Source: Phycisphaeraceae bacterium (GTDB lineage Bacteria > Planctomycetota > Phycisphaerae > Phycisphaerales > Phycisphaeraceae). Taken from it: a stretch of DNA of 41,918 nucleotides. The stretch is taken from assembly GCA_020831765.1 (NCBI GenBank), contig JAFIFY010000018.1:1-41918 (forward strand), read 5' to 3'. The notes under the pieces are model-generated. The model ran no database searches, was not told the DNA's origin, and was given only the letters and a program-made list of their open reading frames with translations. The stretch's first letter is position 1. Every line of letters begins with the position of its first letter. Both the position numbers and the translations under genes were made by a program. This document shows, in pieces, positions 26,154 to 34,257 of this stretch.

Positions 26154-26315
26154 ATGGTCCGGTCTGGACGGGTTCGGCAAACTGTCGGAATCCCCTGAAT
26201 GTTGGGCTTTTGCGCGATTTGGGTGGCGGGGTTCCAGATCCGTTGCTATGGTTTATCGGGGCGATGAAAGCTTCCGGGGCTCGCATGACTCCGGATGTTT
26301 TTCCCGAGGCCAGTA

Positions 26316-28751
26316 ATGAAATCCTTGAAGATTGAGCGGCGAACACTCGTGATGAACGGCTTCGGTTGGACCCGGAGGCTGATTCTGGCCATGTGGTTTT
26401 GTGTCGGGTCATGGCTGGGGGCGCCTCCATCGGCATCGGCGCAGGAAGTATCCGATGAACGGGTGGGGGAGATGATCGACCAACTGATCGAGATCATCCT
26501 TGATGCGCGCAATGAAGATGGCCACTGGGATCCGGGGGGTGGTGATCGGACGGACAAGAAGCTCGGTGGTACGGACCTGACGGTGCTGGCGCTCAATGCC
26601 CTGTTGTACGCCGGGATCAGCCCCCAGGATGAGCGTTTGAGCCGGGCACTGAGCTTCATTCAGGCCAATCCTCCCCGGCGGGGATATCAGGCGGGAATCG
26701 ATGCCCATGTCTGGGCGGCCATGAACGATTCCTACCTGCCGATGCTCGATCGAACAACTTATTGGTTGGTTGAAAATACGTGTCGCCAGACCGGCGGCGC
26801 CGGGTACATGGCCCTGACGGAGCGCAATCCGGAGATTCACGCCTCAACGGCCCATTACGTACACTTGGGCTTGTGGGAGGCGGCCAAGCGGGGGCGGCTG
26901 CGTGATCCGCAGATATGGAATCTGGCCGCCCGATACTGGATTGACGGGCAGCAGCAAGATGGCCGATGGGGTTACATGCAGCGCGGCCGTGATGACATGC
27001 GCCATGTGCCGCGGATGACGGCCGCCGGCGTCACGATCCTCGCCATCGTTCAGCAGGAGCTCCATCGCGAGCGCAGTACGCCCGAGCCTCGGGTTGCCGC
27101 GGCGATCAACCGAGCGATGGCCTGGCTGGATGAGGACTTTCGCGGTTCCGGACGGCGTTTTTTTGATAACGGTCACTCGGGGACGCCTTCGGGCAGCGCC
27201 AACGACTCCTACGGCTATCACATGGTCCTGGTCGAGCGCGCAGCGCTGGCCACGGGACGACGCTATTTCGGCGGGCACGATTGGTTCCAGCGCGGCGCGG
27301 CCCAGATCGACGGAGACATCGCCGGTTGGGCCCGGGCCAGCAACACGCCCCTGGTTTCGGCCTCGTTCGGCCTTATCTTTCTCAGTCGCGGCCGGGTTCC
27401 GGTGTGGGCGACCAAGCTCGAACTCCCGGGCGTGGCCTGGAACAACCGGCCCAATGACCTGTACTTCCTGACCCGTGCTCTTTCCGACTTGCGGGAGCAG
27501 GAGCTGAACTTTTTCGTCGCCAATCTCAGCCGCCCGGCGGATGAACTGGTGGATACGCCGGTTCTTTACTTCTCCGCGCCCGGCTCGTTCACATTAAACG
27601 ATGAGCAGCTTGCCAATCTGCGGCGGTATATCGATCTGGGTGGCATGCTGGTGCTCAACAATGAGGGTGGCTCCAGCGGTTTTGAGCACAGTGTCGAAGA
27701 TCTGGTGGAGAAACTCTTCCCGGATCGCCCGTTCGAGGCGGCGCCGGATGACCACCCGCTGTATCGCTCGCTGTTCCGGATCGATCCGCGCCGGTACAGG
27801 ACCAGAATCGTGTCCAACGGTGTTCGAGACCTGGTGGTTTACTTCGATCAGGATGTCGGCATGCGCTGGCAGGCGGATCGCGCCCTGTTGAGCCCCGATA
27901 ATCGATCCGATGTCGGGCGGCTTTCGGCGAATCTGTTCGTGCTGGCGACGAATCGCGGATCGATTCCCAATCGAGTGGAATCCCGGCTGGAGATGCGCGA
28001 TCGCCGGGTTGATGTGGACCGGAAGGCCACCATCGTGCGTCCACGCTATTCGGGCAACTGGCTGGCCGAGCCGGGCGGTTGGGTGGCGGTGGGCAATTGG
28101 CTGCACAATCAACGCGGTGTCCATCTGGTGACCAGCGGCTCGAAATGGACCGCGCCGGCGGAGGGATCGATTCCCGAACGCAATCGCGGCCGTAATCAAT
28201 CCGCGCTGGCCGAGACCGAGGGCGATGTGATTGATCTCTCAGAACTGGGCGAGTCGCGCGCCACGCTCGCCCATCTGACGGGTACGGCCGTGGTCGAGCT
28301 TTCGCGGGAGGAGTTGGCCGCGATTGTGGAGTATGTCTCCAACGGGGGTACCGTCCTGGTCGAAACCGTGGGTGGTTTCGGTGAGTTCGCCGGATCGGTG
28401 TCAAGGCAACTCACCGAGTTTTTACGCGGCCTGGATGACCACGGTTTCTTCCCGTCCCGTCCGCTTCCCCTTGGCGCTGAATCGAGCATGATTTCCGGTG
28501 AGGGCATCAACGGGTTCGATGCCACGGCCGTGAGCTTTCGCCGCTATACGCAGTACAGGCTCAATCTACCGGACCGGCCGCGACTGATGGCGCTGGACCA
28601 TGACGGCCGACCCGCCATCATCTTCAGCGAAGAGGACCTGACCCTCGGTGCGATGGGCGTGCCTCGATGGGGTGTCGTGGGATATTCCCGGCAAGGCGCG
28701 AAGAACCTGCTAGGCAACATCGTCCTGACCGCGCTGGAGGCTCGCGATTAA
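26316..28751 (+). CDS. Secreted alpha/alpha-toroid protein with two DUF4159-like modules, copy 2
   Basis: An 811-residue paralogue of the preceding protein, aligned along its whole length with long identical blocks such as GVAWNNRPNDLYFLT and RRYIDLGGMLVLNNEGGSSG. The ATG at 26316 follows GAGG by six bases; the signal peptide ends near SASA (about 42). A start at 26295 or 26352 is possible. The toroid part (about 48-370) carries DGRWGYM and LTVLALNALLYAGISPQDERL; two DUF4159-like modules follow. The N-terminal toroid region has diverged more than the DUF4159 part. It arose by tandem duplication and lies 162 bases after copy 1, probably in the same transcript. No catalytic residues can be assigned. 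Confidence 0.85.
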   Translation: MKSLKIERRTLVMNGFGWTRRLILAMWFCVGSWLGAPPSASAQEVSDERVGEMIDQLIEIILDARNEDGHWDPGGGDRTDKKLGGTDLTVLALNALLYAGISPQDERLSRALSFIQANPPRRGYQAGIDAHVWAAMNDSYLPMLDRTTYWLVENTCRQTGGAGYMALTERNPEIHASTAHYVHLGLWEAAKRGRLRDPQIWNLAARYWIDGQQQDGRWGYMQRGRDDMRHVPRMTAAGVTILAIVQQELHRERSTPEPRVAAAINRAMAWLDEDFRGSGRRFFDNGHSGTPSGSANDSYGYHMVLVERAALATGRRYFGGHDWFQRGAAQIDGDIAGWARASNTPLVSASFGLIFLSRGRVPVWATKLELPGVAWNNRPNDLYFLTRALSDLREQELNFFVANLSRPADELVDTPVLYFSAPGSFTLNDEQLANLRRYIDLGGMLVLNNEGGSSGFEHSVEDLVEKLFPDRPFEAAPDDHPLYRSLFRIDPRRYRTRIVSNGVRDLVVYFDQDVGMRWQADRALLSPDNRSDVGRLSANLFVLATNRGSIPNRVESRLEMRDRRVDVDRKATIVRPRYSGNWLAEPGGWVAVGNWLHNQRGVHLVTSGSKWTAPAEGSIPERNRGRNQSALAETEGDVIDLSELGESRATLAHLTGTAVVELSREELAAIVEYVSNGGTVLVETVGGFGEFAGSVSRQLTEFLRGLDDHGFFPSRPLPLGAESSMISGEGINGFDATAVSFRRYTQYRLNLPDRPRLMALDHDGRPAIIFSEEDLTLGAMGVPRWGVVGYSRQGAKNLLGNIVLTALEARD

Positions 28752-28878
28752 TCGTCGGGCCAGGGCGGCGCGGCGGCGGGCTGATCGTCGCCAAGCGCGG
28801 CATCCACTGGCTTGATTCGCGATCGGCAATCCAACCTCGGGCCGCTCAGTCGTGGCCGCCGCCGATGTTCCATAGCGC

Positions 28879-29421
28879 CTACGGATAATCCGGCTTCTGC
28901 TGCCAGTCGAGTTCATAGGTGCCGGGAATGCCGTGATACTGGCGGGGGAATGCGTAGTCCTTTCGCAACGGGTGACCTTCCCAGTCTTCCGGAAGCAGAA
29001 TCCGGCGGTGATCGGGGTGCCCATCGAAGCGGATGCCAAAGAGATCGAACGCCTCGCGCTCATGCCAGTTGGCAGCAGGCCACAGATCGCAGACCGAAGG
29101 AATGATCGGCCGGGCGCGATCCACGAACACCTTGACGGCGAAATGGTGATGGTGCTTGCTCGAGCGCAGGTCCACCACGATGGCCAGTTGGTCCTCGGTC
29201 ACGTAATCGACGCCCGAGAGGCACGACATCCAATCGAGATCGATCTTCGGGTCCTGGCGAAGGAAGGTGGCAATGGCCCGCCATGCCGAAGCCGCGATGT
29301 GGATGCGTGGATGCGGATCGCGGGCAAACGCCTTCTGAATGGTGTCGGGCAGTGCCCGCTCCACGCGATCGATGATCGCCCGCGGGCTGAGCGGCTCGGC
29401 TTCATGTGGATTGGCGGACAT
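28879..29421 (-). CDS. nuoC: NADH-quinone oxidoreductase subunit C-like protein
   Basis: A 180-residue protein with the 30-kDa complex I subunit fold. The diagnostic block [36 protein letters not shown] lies at about 118-155, preceded by [13 protein letters not shown]. In complex I it belongs to the peripheral arm that passes electrons to quinone; the related HycE/HyfG region occurs in hydrogenases. The ATG at 29421 follows GGAG by nine bases and only two bases separate it from the stop of the DUF4432 gene upstream, so translation is probably coupled. No other nuo gene is in the window, which is unusual. The residues are canonical, so it is probably functional. Confidence 0.92.
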   Translation of the reverse strand: MSANPHEAEPLSPRAIIDRVERALPDTIQKAFARDPHPRIHIAASAWRAIATFLRQDPKIDLDWMSCLSGVDYVTEDQLAIVVDLRSSKHHHHFAVKVFVDRARPIIPSVCDLWPAANWHEREAFDLFGIRFDGHPDHRRILLPEDWEGHPLRKDYAFPRQYHGIPGTYELDWQQKPDYP

Positions 29422-29423
29422 GA

Positions 29424-30632
29424 TCAGAGCTCCGGGTCGTTGTGTTGGGCGGGCAGCAGGGGGCCATCATGGGCTTTGAGTGTCTTCAATTGTTCGGGGC
29501 CTTCGAGCATCAGGAATCGCAGGTGATAGCTTGCGCTCTGGCCAGGATCGAGATACCGCCGCGCCGCCGGATGCGGATCGGCCTCGGTGCCCACCAGTGA
29601 ACCGCGATAAGGCTCGATGCCCGAAACATAAGCGCCGCGCGGCCCGAAATGCTGCCAGTTGCAGAGGCGTGGAAGCTCGGCCAGCGGATAGCTGATCATC
29701 AGCCCGATACGCAGCGAGGGATTGATCAATCCCACATGGTTCAGGCCGTCGCCATCCCCACGGATATCGTCGATCAGAATGGCATCGGAGATGTTTCCTG
29801 TCCGGTCGGTCTGGGGAGGCCGTACCTCCTTCAGTCGCTCCATCTGGCGGGCCGTGGCGTTGATCATCTCCGGTTGCCAGATCGTGGCCGCGCCTCGATA
29901 AACAAAGCGCGCTCCGCTGTCCAGAAGCGGATAGCCGAGATTGATGTGATAGAGCCAGTGGTGCGCGACGGGTTGATCGCCCAGGTTGGTGATGTGGTCT
30001 TCGATCATGAAGCCGGGGGTACCGAGCACAGCGCTGATCGTTCGCCGAAGCTCGAAGACCGGGCCATAGAAGCGCGTGTCGCGAACGACCAGGTCCAGGC
30101 TCATGGCCGTCGAGCCTGTACGCCGGTCCGGATTCCGTATGGCGTTGATCGCGGCGGGGGTGCTGGAGTGTCGGCCGTGCAGGCTGGTGGTCTTGCCATC
30201 CTCCCGCCGTGGACCGCCAATGTATTCCGGTCCGCAAGCCGTCACCAGGCCGCCGGGCCAACCCTCCAGCCAGTCCTCACCCGTGTGGTAGGCCGGGCTG
30301 GGCGGCTTGTAGCCATTGGGGGTGAAAAATGCGAGGTTGGTTCCCTTGTAGTCGGCGGCGACGATGTCCCCGCCCCGGTCCAGGGCCACGGTCAGTCGCA
30401 GGCCCGCGCCGGTGTCCACGAAGGCGATGCGGCTGGATTGACCGCCCAGCGGTTGCGGATGATCGAGCGAGCCGGTCTGGATGCCGCCGACCTGCCAGGG
30501 ATACTCGTAACGCGTGGCATCGAACGTGCGCTGGGGCGCGGGCAATCGAAGCGGACCGCCCATGCCACTTTGCGGTAAAGCGGCCGGCTCGGCGGAGGGG
30601 CGGGATGGTCGGGATGCGCGGCGGGCGGCCAT
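29424..30632 (-). CDS. DUF4432 / aldose-1-epimerase-like protein
   Basis: A 402-residue protein of the galactose mutarotase-like beta-sandwich superfamily. DUF4432 features: [63 protein letters not shown] (LHGR being typical), [14 protein letters not shown], and [17 protein letters not shown]. Conserved His and Glu residues suggest sugar binding or epimerisation; the exact substrate is unknown. The ATG at 30632 follows GGAG by nine bases; about 45 Pro/Arg-rich residues precede the domain, so an internal start at residue 24 is possible. No signal peptide is seen, so it is probably cytoplasmic. It is coupled to nuoC downstream and could serve the carbohydrate cassettes metabolically. Confidence 0.85.
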   Translation of the reverse strand: MAARRASRPSRPSAEPAALPQSGMGGPLRLPAPQRTFDATRYEYPWQVGGIQTGSLDHPQPLGGQSSRIAFVDTGAGLRLTVALDRGGDIVAADYKGTNLAFFTPNGYKPPSPAYHTGEDWLEGWPGGLVTACGPEYIGGPRREDGKTTSLHGRHSSTPAAINAIRNPDRRTGSTAMSLDLVVRDTRFYGPVFELRRTISAVLGTPGFMIEDHITNLGDQPVAHHWLYHINLGYPLLDSGARFVYRGAATIWQPEMINATARQMERLKEVRPPQTDRTGNISDAILIDDIRGDGDGLNHVGLINPSLRIGLMISYPLAELPRLCNWQHFGPRGAYVSGIEPYRGSLVGTEADPHPAARRYLDPGQSASYHLRFLMLEGPEQLKTLKAHDGPLLPAQHNDPEL

Positions 30633-30730
30633 GGGAGAAACTCCAGAATCTTCGAAGGCACGGTTGAAAGCCTATACTACATCGCCGGTGGAAGAGCCGT
30701 CGAGGGGACGCTCGATTAAGGAGATACCGC

Positions 30731-30964
30731 GTGCCGATTTATGAGTATCAGTGCAACAAGTGCGGCAAGGTCACCGAGGCCCTTCGCCGCATGGCCGAGG
30801 CCGATCAGCCCCAACCCTGTGAACACTGCGGCCACAAGACGACACATCGCATGCACAGCGTCTTCGCCGCCGCCGGCAGCCAGGTTGAATTGCCCGTCGG
30901 CGCCGGCTGTGCGGGCCCGACGCCCAGCGGCGGATGCTGCATGGGTGGCCAATGTCGACATTGA
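30731..30964 (+). CDS. FmdB-type zinc ribbon protein
   Basis: A 77-residue protein beginning MPIYEYQCNKCGK, the standard FmdB/CxxC start, with a second CEHCGH pair; zinc would be held by C8, C11, C30 and C33. The start is GTG at 30731, preceded by AAGGAG seven bases upstream. The C-terminus is Gly/Cys-rich (GGCCMGGQCRH), a common feature of this family. Members are thought to be regulatory, but a clear role is not established. It is divergent from the DUF4432 gene and convergent with the dehydrogenase gene. Confidence 0.92.
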   Translation: MPIYEYQCNKCGKVTEALRRMAEADQPQPCEHCGHKTTHRMHSVFAAAGSQVELPVGAGCAGPTPSGGCCMGGQCRH

Positions 30965-31023
30965 CCGCCGACGCTTGATGGTCTGTTACTCGGGACCGAC
31001 GGCGCGCACCCGGTGCCTGCCGG

Positions 31024-32016
31024 CTATTTCTTCCACTCGATCATCACGGCCAGGTCATCGAGTTGTCCGGCGATCAGCCTCTGATAGGCATCATCGATTC
31101 CGGATGGATCGATGCGGCGCGTGATCAGCGGCGTGGGGTCGATCCTCCCCGAGGCCAGCAGCCTTTCGTAGCATCGCGCTTCTTCGATCCACGGCCAGTA
31201 TCCGGGCCGGCGCTCGTGCGCTGACGTGGTTCCCTCATGAGCGCCAAGGATCGTCAGGCCCTGCTTGTGTACGTGACGGTAAAGATCAAGGCTCACCTCG
31301 CCGCGCGTGCTGCCCAGAAGGACGACCCGTCCCATCTTCCGGGCCGAGGCCAGGGCGGTGTGAACCGGCGCTGGGATGCCGGTGGCCTCGATGACGACGT
31401 CGGCCCCAAGGCCATCGGTCTGGCCGTGCAGCAGCTTGATCGCATGCTCCGCGGCGGCGTCGATGGTCAGATCCATGCCCAGGGTCATCGCGGTCCGACG
31501 CCTCGCCTCGTGCGGGTCCAGGCCGATCAGCGGGGCAGCGCCGTTGATCCGTGCCAGTTGACCGGCCATCTGGCCGATCAGCCCCAGTCCCACCACGGCC
31601 ACCGATTCACCCAGCTCGATCCGTGCCTTGCGAACGCCCTGGAGCACGATCACCCCCAGCTTGATGAACGCCGCGCTGTCCGAGCCCGTTGACCCACCAA
31701 CCTTAACCGCGCGGCCGATCTTCACATTGGCTCGCGAGGCGTGAGGCATCTCACCGGCGACACGATCACCTTCCCGAAAGCTTTCGACGCCAGGCCCGAC
31801 CTTGACCACCGTGCCCGTCCCGCTGTAACCCAGCGGAAAGGGCAGGGGCGCCCATGGCTCGCATAACCCGGTCAGCAGGGCACGCTCCGTGCCCGGGCTG
31901 ATCACGGTGCGGTCGATCTGGACCTGTACCTGTTCCTCGCCCGGGTCCGGGAGTCGAAGCTCGCGTTGTTCGATCCGGCCGGCTTCGGGCATGAAGATTT
32001 GTATCGGGGGGCTCAT
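31024..32016 (-). CDS. Medium-chain dehydrogenase/reductase, zinc-less type
   Basis: A 330-residue oxidoreductase of the MDR family. The catalytic domain has VISPGTERALLTG (38-50), where zinc enzymes have a Cys, then GYSGTGTVVKVGPGV and GDRVAG; the nucleotide fold has VGLGLIGQMAGQLARINGA (142-160), followed by VVIEATG and MGRVVLLGSTRG. The SPGTE motif marks a subgroup without the catalytic zinc. The substrate is probably a sugar or polyol derivative, given the surroundings, but this is a guess. The ATG at 32016 follows GGAG by seven bases; the longer frame to 32253 overlaps rpmI. Cytoplasmic. It is divergent from rpmI, with a 216-base shared upstream region. Confidence 0.88.
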   Translation of the reverse strand: MSPPIQIFMPEAGRIEQRELRLPDPGEEQVQVQIDRTVISPGTERALLTGLCEPWAPLPFPLGYSGTGTVVKVGPGVESFREGDRVAGEMPHASRANVKIGRAVKVGGSTGSDSAAFIKLGVIVLQGVRKARIELGESVAVVGLGLIGQMAGQLARINGAAPLIGLDPHEARRRTAMTLGMDLTIDAAAEHAIKLLHGQTDGLGADVVIEATGIPAPVHTALASARKMGRVVLLGSTRGEVSLDLYRHVHKQGLTILGAHEGTTSAHERRPGYWPWIEEARCYERLLASGRIDPTPLITRRIDPSGIDDAYQRLIAGQLDDLAVMIEWKK

Positions 32017-32169
32017 CGGGGGCTCCAGGGATTGAGAACACGAGCGGCCGAGGGGCGGCCCACTGATTGTCAACGATATCAGGGCCAGCATCCGAGCCCC
32101 AACGCCCAACGCCCGGCGGCCTCGGCGGCGGGCTTGGGCGCGTGGCTCGAAATTCGTCACGACCGGCGA

Positions 32170-32198
32170 TTGGCAATTCCCGGTCCAGTGGGTAAAAT
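32170..32198 (+). promoter_or_regulatory. Candidate sigma70 promoter of rpmI-rplT
   Basis: TTGGCA (32170-32175) and TAAAAT (32193-32198) are 17 bases apart, a near-consensus pair. The start would be near 32206, with a leader of about 27 bases before the rpmI ATG at 32233. It explains expression without the usual upstream infC. Confidence 0.6.
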
Positions 32199-32232
32199 GC
32201 TGGGCTCGATTAAGCAGCAGGAGTGCGTTCCG

Positions 32233-32448
32233 ATGTCCAAACTCAAGCCGCATAAGGGCTTACTGAAGCGTGTGAAGATCACGGCCACCGGCAAGGTCAA
32301 GTGGAAGCGGGCCTACAACAGCCACCTGAACAGCCATCTGTCCGGCAACAAGATTCGCTCGCTGCGCGGCAAGCGGGTGGCGACGGCCGGTGATATCCCC
32401 CGCCTCGAGCGGATGCTGCATCGGAACCTTCGCGCCGCCGAACGTTGA
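32233..32448 (+). CDS. rpmI: 50S ribosomal protein L35
   Basis: A 71-residue basic protein with the L35 pattern: MSKLKPHKGLLKRVKITATG, KVKWKRAYNSHLNSHLSGNK, RSLRGKRVATAGD. It binds 23S rRNA in the large subunit. The ATG at 32233 follows GGAG by nine bases. Length is slightly above the usual 64-66 residues. The usual upstream partner infC is absent; the dehydrogenase gene diverges here instead. rplT follows after an unusually long 198-base spacer. Confidence 0.96.
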   Translation: MSKLKPHKGLLKRVKITATGKVKWKRAYNSHLNSHLSGNKIRSLRGKRVATAGDIPRLERMLHRNLRAAER

Positions 32449-32473
32449 ACGCGTTTTCAGGTAGCGCTCGATG

Positions 32474-32614
32474 CGCGGCTCTGTCCGCGAATAAAGCGCT
32501 TCGCCGCCCGGTCAGGATGGTCCTGACAAGGGCAAGAATCAGCCCCGGTCGCATCGCGACCATGTGGGCGCACCGGATGAACCGGGCCACAAGACAAGTT
32601 TCCCGAAAAGGGAA
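32474..32614 (+). ncRNA. Structured rpmI-rplT spacer, candidate L20-type leader RNA
   Basis: The 198-base spacer before rplT holds a series of perfect hairpins: CGCGG/CCGCG (32474-32489); GCCC and GTCAGGA with TCCTGAC and GGGC (32506-32533, 11 pairs); GGTCGC/GCGACC (32547-32561); CCGG/CCGG (32573-32585); TTCCC/GGGAA (32600-32614). The last ends about 20 bases before the ribosome site AGGAG. None carries a T-run. L20 represses its own operon through mRNA structures in other bacteria, which makes this a good candidate, but I matched no known leader family. Confidence 0.45.
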
Positions 32615-32646
32615 CCCCGGCCATCCGAAGAATCAGGAGTTGTTCG

Positions 32647-33030
32647 ATGCCACGTGCAGTCAAGGGTGCCGCCCGCCGGCAAAGCAAAGTCCGCTGGTTC
32701 AAGCAGGTCAAGGGCAATCGCCTTGGCCGACGGACCCAGTGGCGCAAGGTCAAGGAAACGGTCATCCGCGCCGGTGTCTATGCCTATGAGCATCGCCGGC
32801 TGCTCAAGCGCGATTTCCGCAAGCTCTGGATCACCCGTATCTCCGCCGCGGCCGAGATGCGCGGTCTCAACTACAGCAGGTTCATGCATGGTCTGAAGCT
32901 GGCCTGTATCGATCTGAACCGCAAGATGCTCAGCGAGATCGCGATCCGCGATCCCAAGGGATTCGATCAGATCGTCGAGAAGGCCAAGGAAGCGCTGGCC
33001 AAAGCCCCCGCCGGCGCGGCCGCCGCGTAA
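32647..33030 (+). CDS. rplT: 50S ribosomal protein L20
   Basis: A 127-residue basic protein with canonical L20 sequence: MPRAVKGAARRQSKVRWFKQ, AGVYAYEHRRLLKRDFRKLWI.RI.AA, LNYSRFMHGLK, NRKMLSEIAIRDP. It binds 23S rRNA early in large-subunit assembly, and in several bacteria it also represses its own synthesis. The ATG follows AGGAG by seven bases. The C-terminal 15 or so residues are Ala/Pro-rich. A strong terminator follows. Confidence 0.97.
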   Translation: MPRAVKGAARRQSKVRWFKQVKGNRLGRRTQWRKVKETVIRAGVYAYEHRRLLKRDFRKLWITRISAAAEMRGLNYSRFMHGLKLACIDLNRKMLSEIAIRDPKGFDQIVEKAKEALAKAPAGAAAA

Positions 33031-33110
33031 AAGCCGGGTCGCCCGATCGGTTCATGCCGCTTGCCGCGCCGGGCTTTGTCCTCGACCGGCCTTTTACAAG
33101 ATGAAGACCC

Positions 33111-33142
33111 ACGCCCGTCGCCATAGCGCGGCGGGCGTTTTT
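33111..33142 (+). terminator. Intrinsic terminator after rplT
   Basis: ACGCCCGTCGC (33111-33121) pairs with GCGGCGGGCGT (33128-33138) with one G-T wobble and a 6-base loop, followed by a run of five T residues. It lies about 80 bases past the rplT stop and ends the ribosomal operon before the LOG-family gene. Confidence 0.88.
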
Positions 33143-33278
33143 CATGGGGCCTGTGCCGTTTCGCGTCCAGGGATGCGCCCGGGCTTCCAAGCTGTTATGC
33201 TCCAGCCGCCGTAGGCTGTTGTTCGTCCCGTGGTTTGGCGGGCTTGGCTGGAATCGATGCTTTTGGAGGATCAGGCTC

Positions 33279-34133
33279 ATGGGCAACGAGCAAGTGCAGC
33301 AGATGTCGCAGGAAACCTGGCGGTTGTTTCGAATCCTTTCGGAGTTCGTCGATGGGTTTGAGGTGATGAGCCAGGTAGGGCCGGCGGTCAGCGTTTTCGG
33401 ATCGGCACGCACCCCCGAGACCGATCCGTACTACAAGCAGGCTCGGATATGCGGTCGCAAGCTGGTCGAGGCGGGCTTTGCCGTGGTGACCGGCGGGGGG
33501 CCGGGGATCATGGAGGCGGCCAATCGCGGCGCCCATGATGCGAGGGGGCAATCGGTGGGTTTGAATATCAGCCTGCCCATGGAGCAGAAGCCCAACCCAT
33601 ACCAGAACCACGTGCTGCATTTCCGCTATTTCTTCGTGCGGAAGGTGATGTTCATGAAATACGCCGCCGGGTACATCAACTTCCCGGGTGGATTCGGCAC
33701 CATGGATGAGTTCTTCGAAAGCCTGACGCTCATCCAGACCATGAAGACCGAGCCTTTCCCGGTCGTGTGCGTGGGGCATGACTACTGGGATGGCCTGATT
33801 CAATGGATCAAGGGCACACTGCTCGATCGATTCAGCGCGATCAGTCCCGGCGATCTGAACCTCTTCCATGTGACCGACGATGTCGATGAAGCGATCGCCA
33901 TCATCAAGGAACATCAGCGAGGCAAGGATCGCGGCGCCGATGCCGGGCGCATCTCCGGCGCCGCGGCGGCGCCCACCGGCGAAGGCACACGAATGGGCGT
34001 GCCGCCCGTGGTCACGGCGTCGGATATCCGTGCATGGTCCACCGAACCATCCCCCAAGCTTCCAGGCAAGACCGGTCAAGCCGATGGTGAGGACGATGGC
34101 GAATCGACCATTGCCGGCAGTTACTGGGGGTAG
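33279..34133 (+). CDS. LOG-family (TIGR00730-type) nucleotide phosphoribohydrolase-like protein
   Basis: A 284-residue cytoplasmic protein with the Rossmann-like LOG fold. GPAVSVFGSARTP (34-46), VVTGGGPGIMEAANRGA (69-85), and PGGFGTMDE (136-144), preceded by FFVRKVMFMKYA, are the diagnostic motifs; the PGG.GT..E motif binds the phosphoribosyl group in enzymes that release cytokinin-type bases or split AMP. The ATG at 33279 follows TGGAGG by eight bases; an upstream frame to 33144 overlaps the terminator. The C-terminal 60 or so residues are a polar, probably disordered tail not usual in the family. Physiological substrate unknown. It converges on the second carbohydrate cassette. Confidence 0.9.
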   Translation: MGNEQVQQMSQETWRLFRILSEFVDGFEVMSQVGPAVSVFGSARTPETDPYYKQARICGRKLVEAGFAVVTGGGPGIMEAANRGAHDARGQSVGLNISLPMEQKPNPYQNHVLHFRYFFVRKVMFMKYAAGYINFPGGFGTMDEFFESLTLIQTMKTEPFPVVCVGHDYWDGLIQWIKGTLLDRFSAISPGDLNLFHVTDDVDEAIAIIKEHQRGKDRGADAGRISGAAAAPTGEGTRMGVPPVVTASDIRAWSTEPSPKLPGKTGQADGEDDGESTIAGSYWG

Positions 34134-34257
34134 GTCGCTCCTTCGATACGTGGTATGCCGACGCAACGACATTACTCTGTTCTCGCGTCGGCCTGGCGGG
34201 ATGTTCCGACACTCGATGCGCGGTGGACCAAGCCATCGAGGACCGGATGGGCTTTGA

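Noticed and set aside
23736-28751. Terpene or hopene cyclase genes
   Set aside because: The toroid fold is similar, but the DxDD catalytic motif is missing, the proteins are exported, and DUF4159-like modules are fused.
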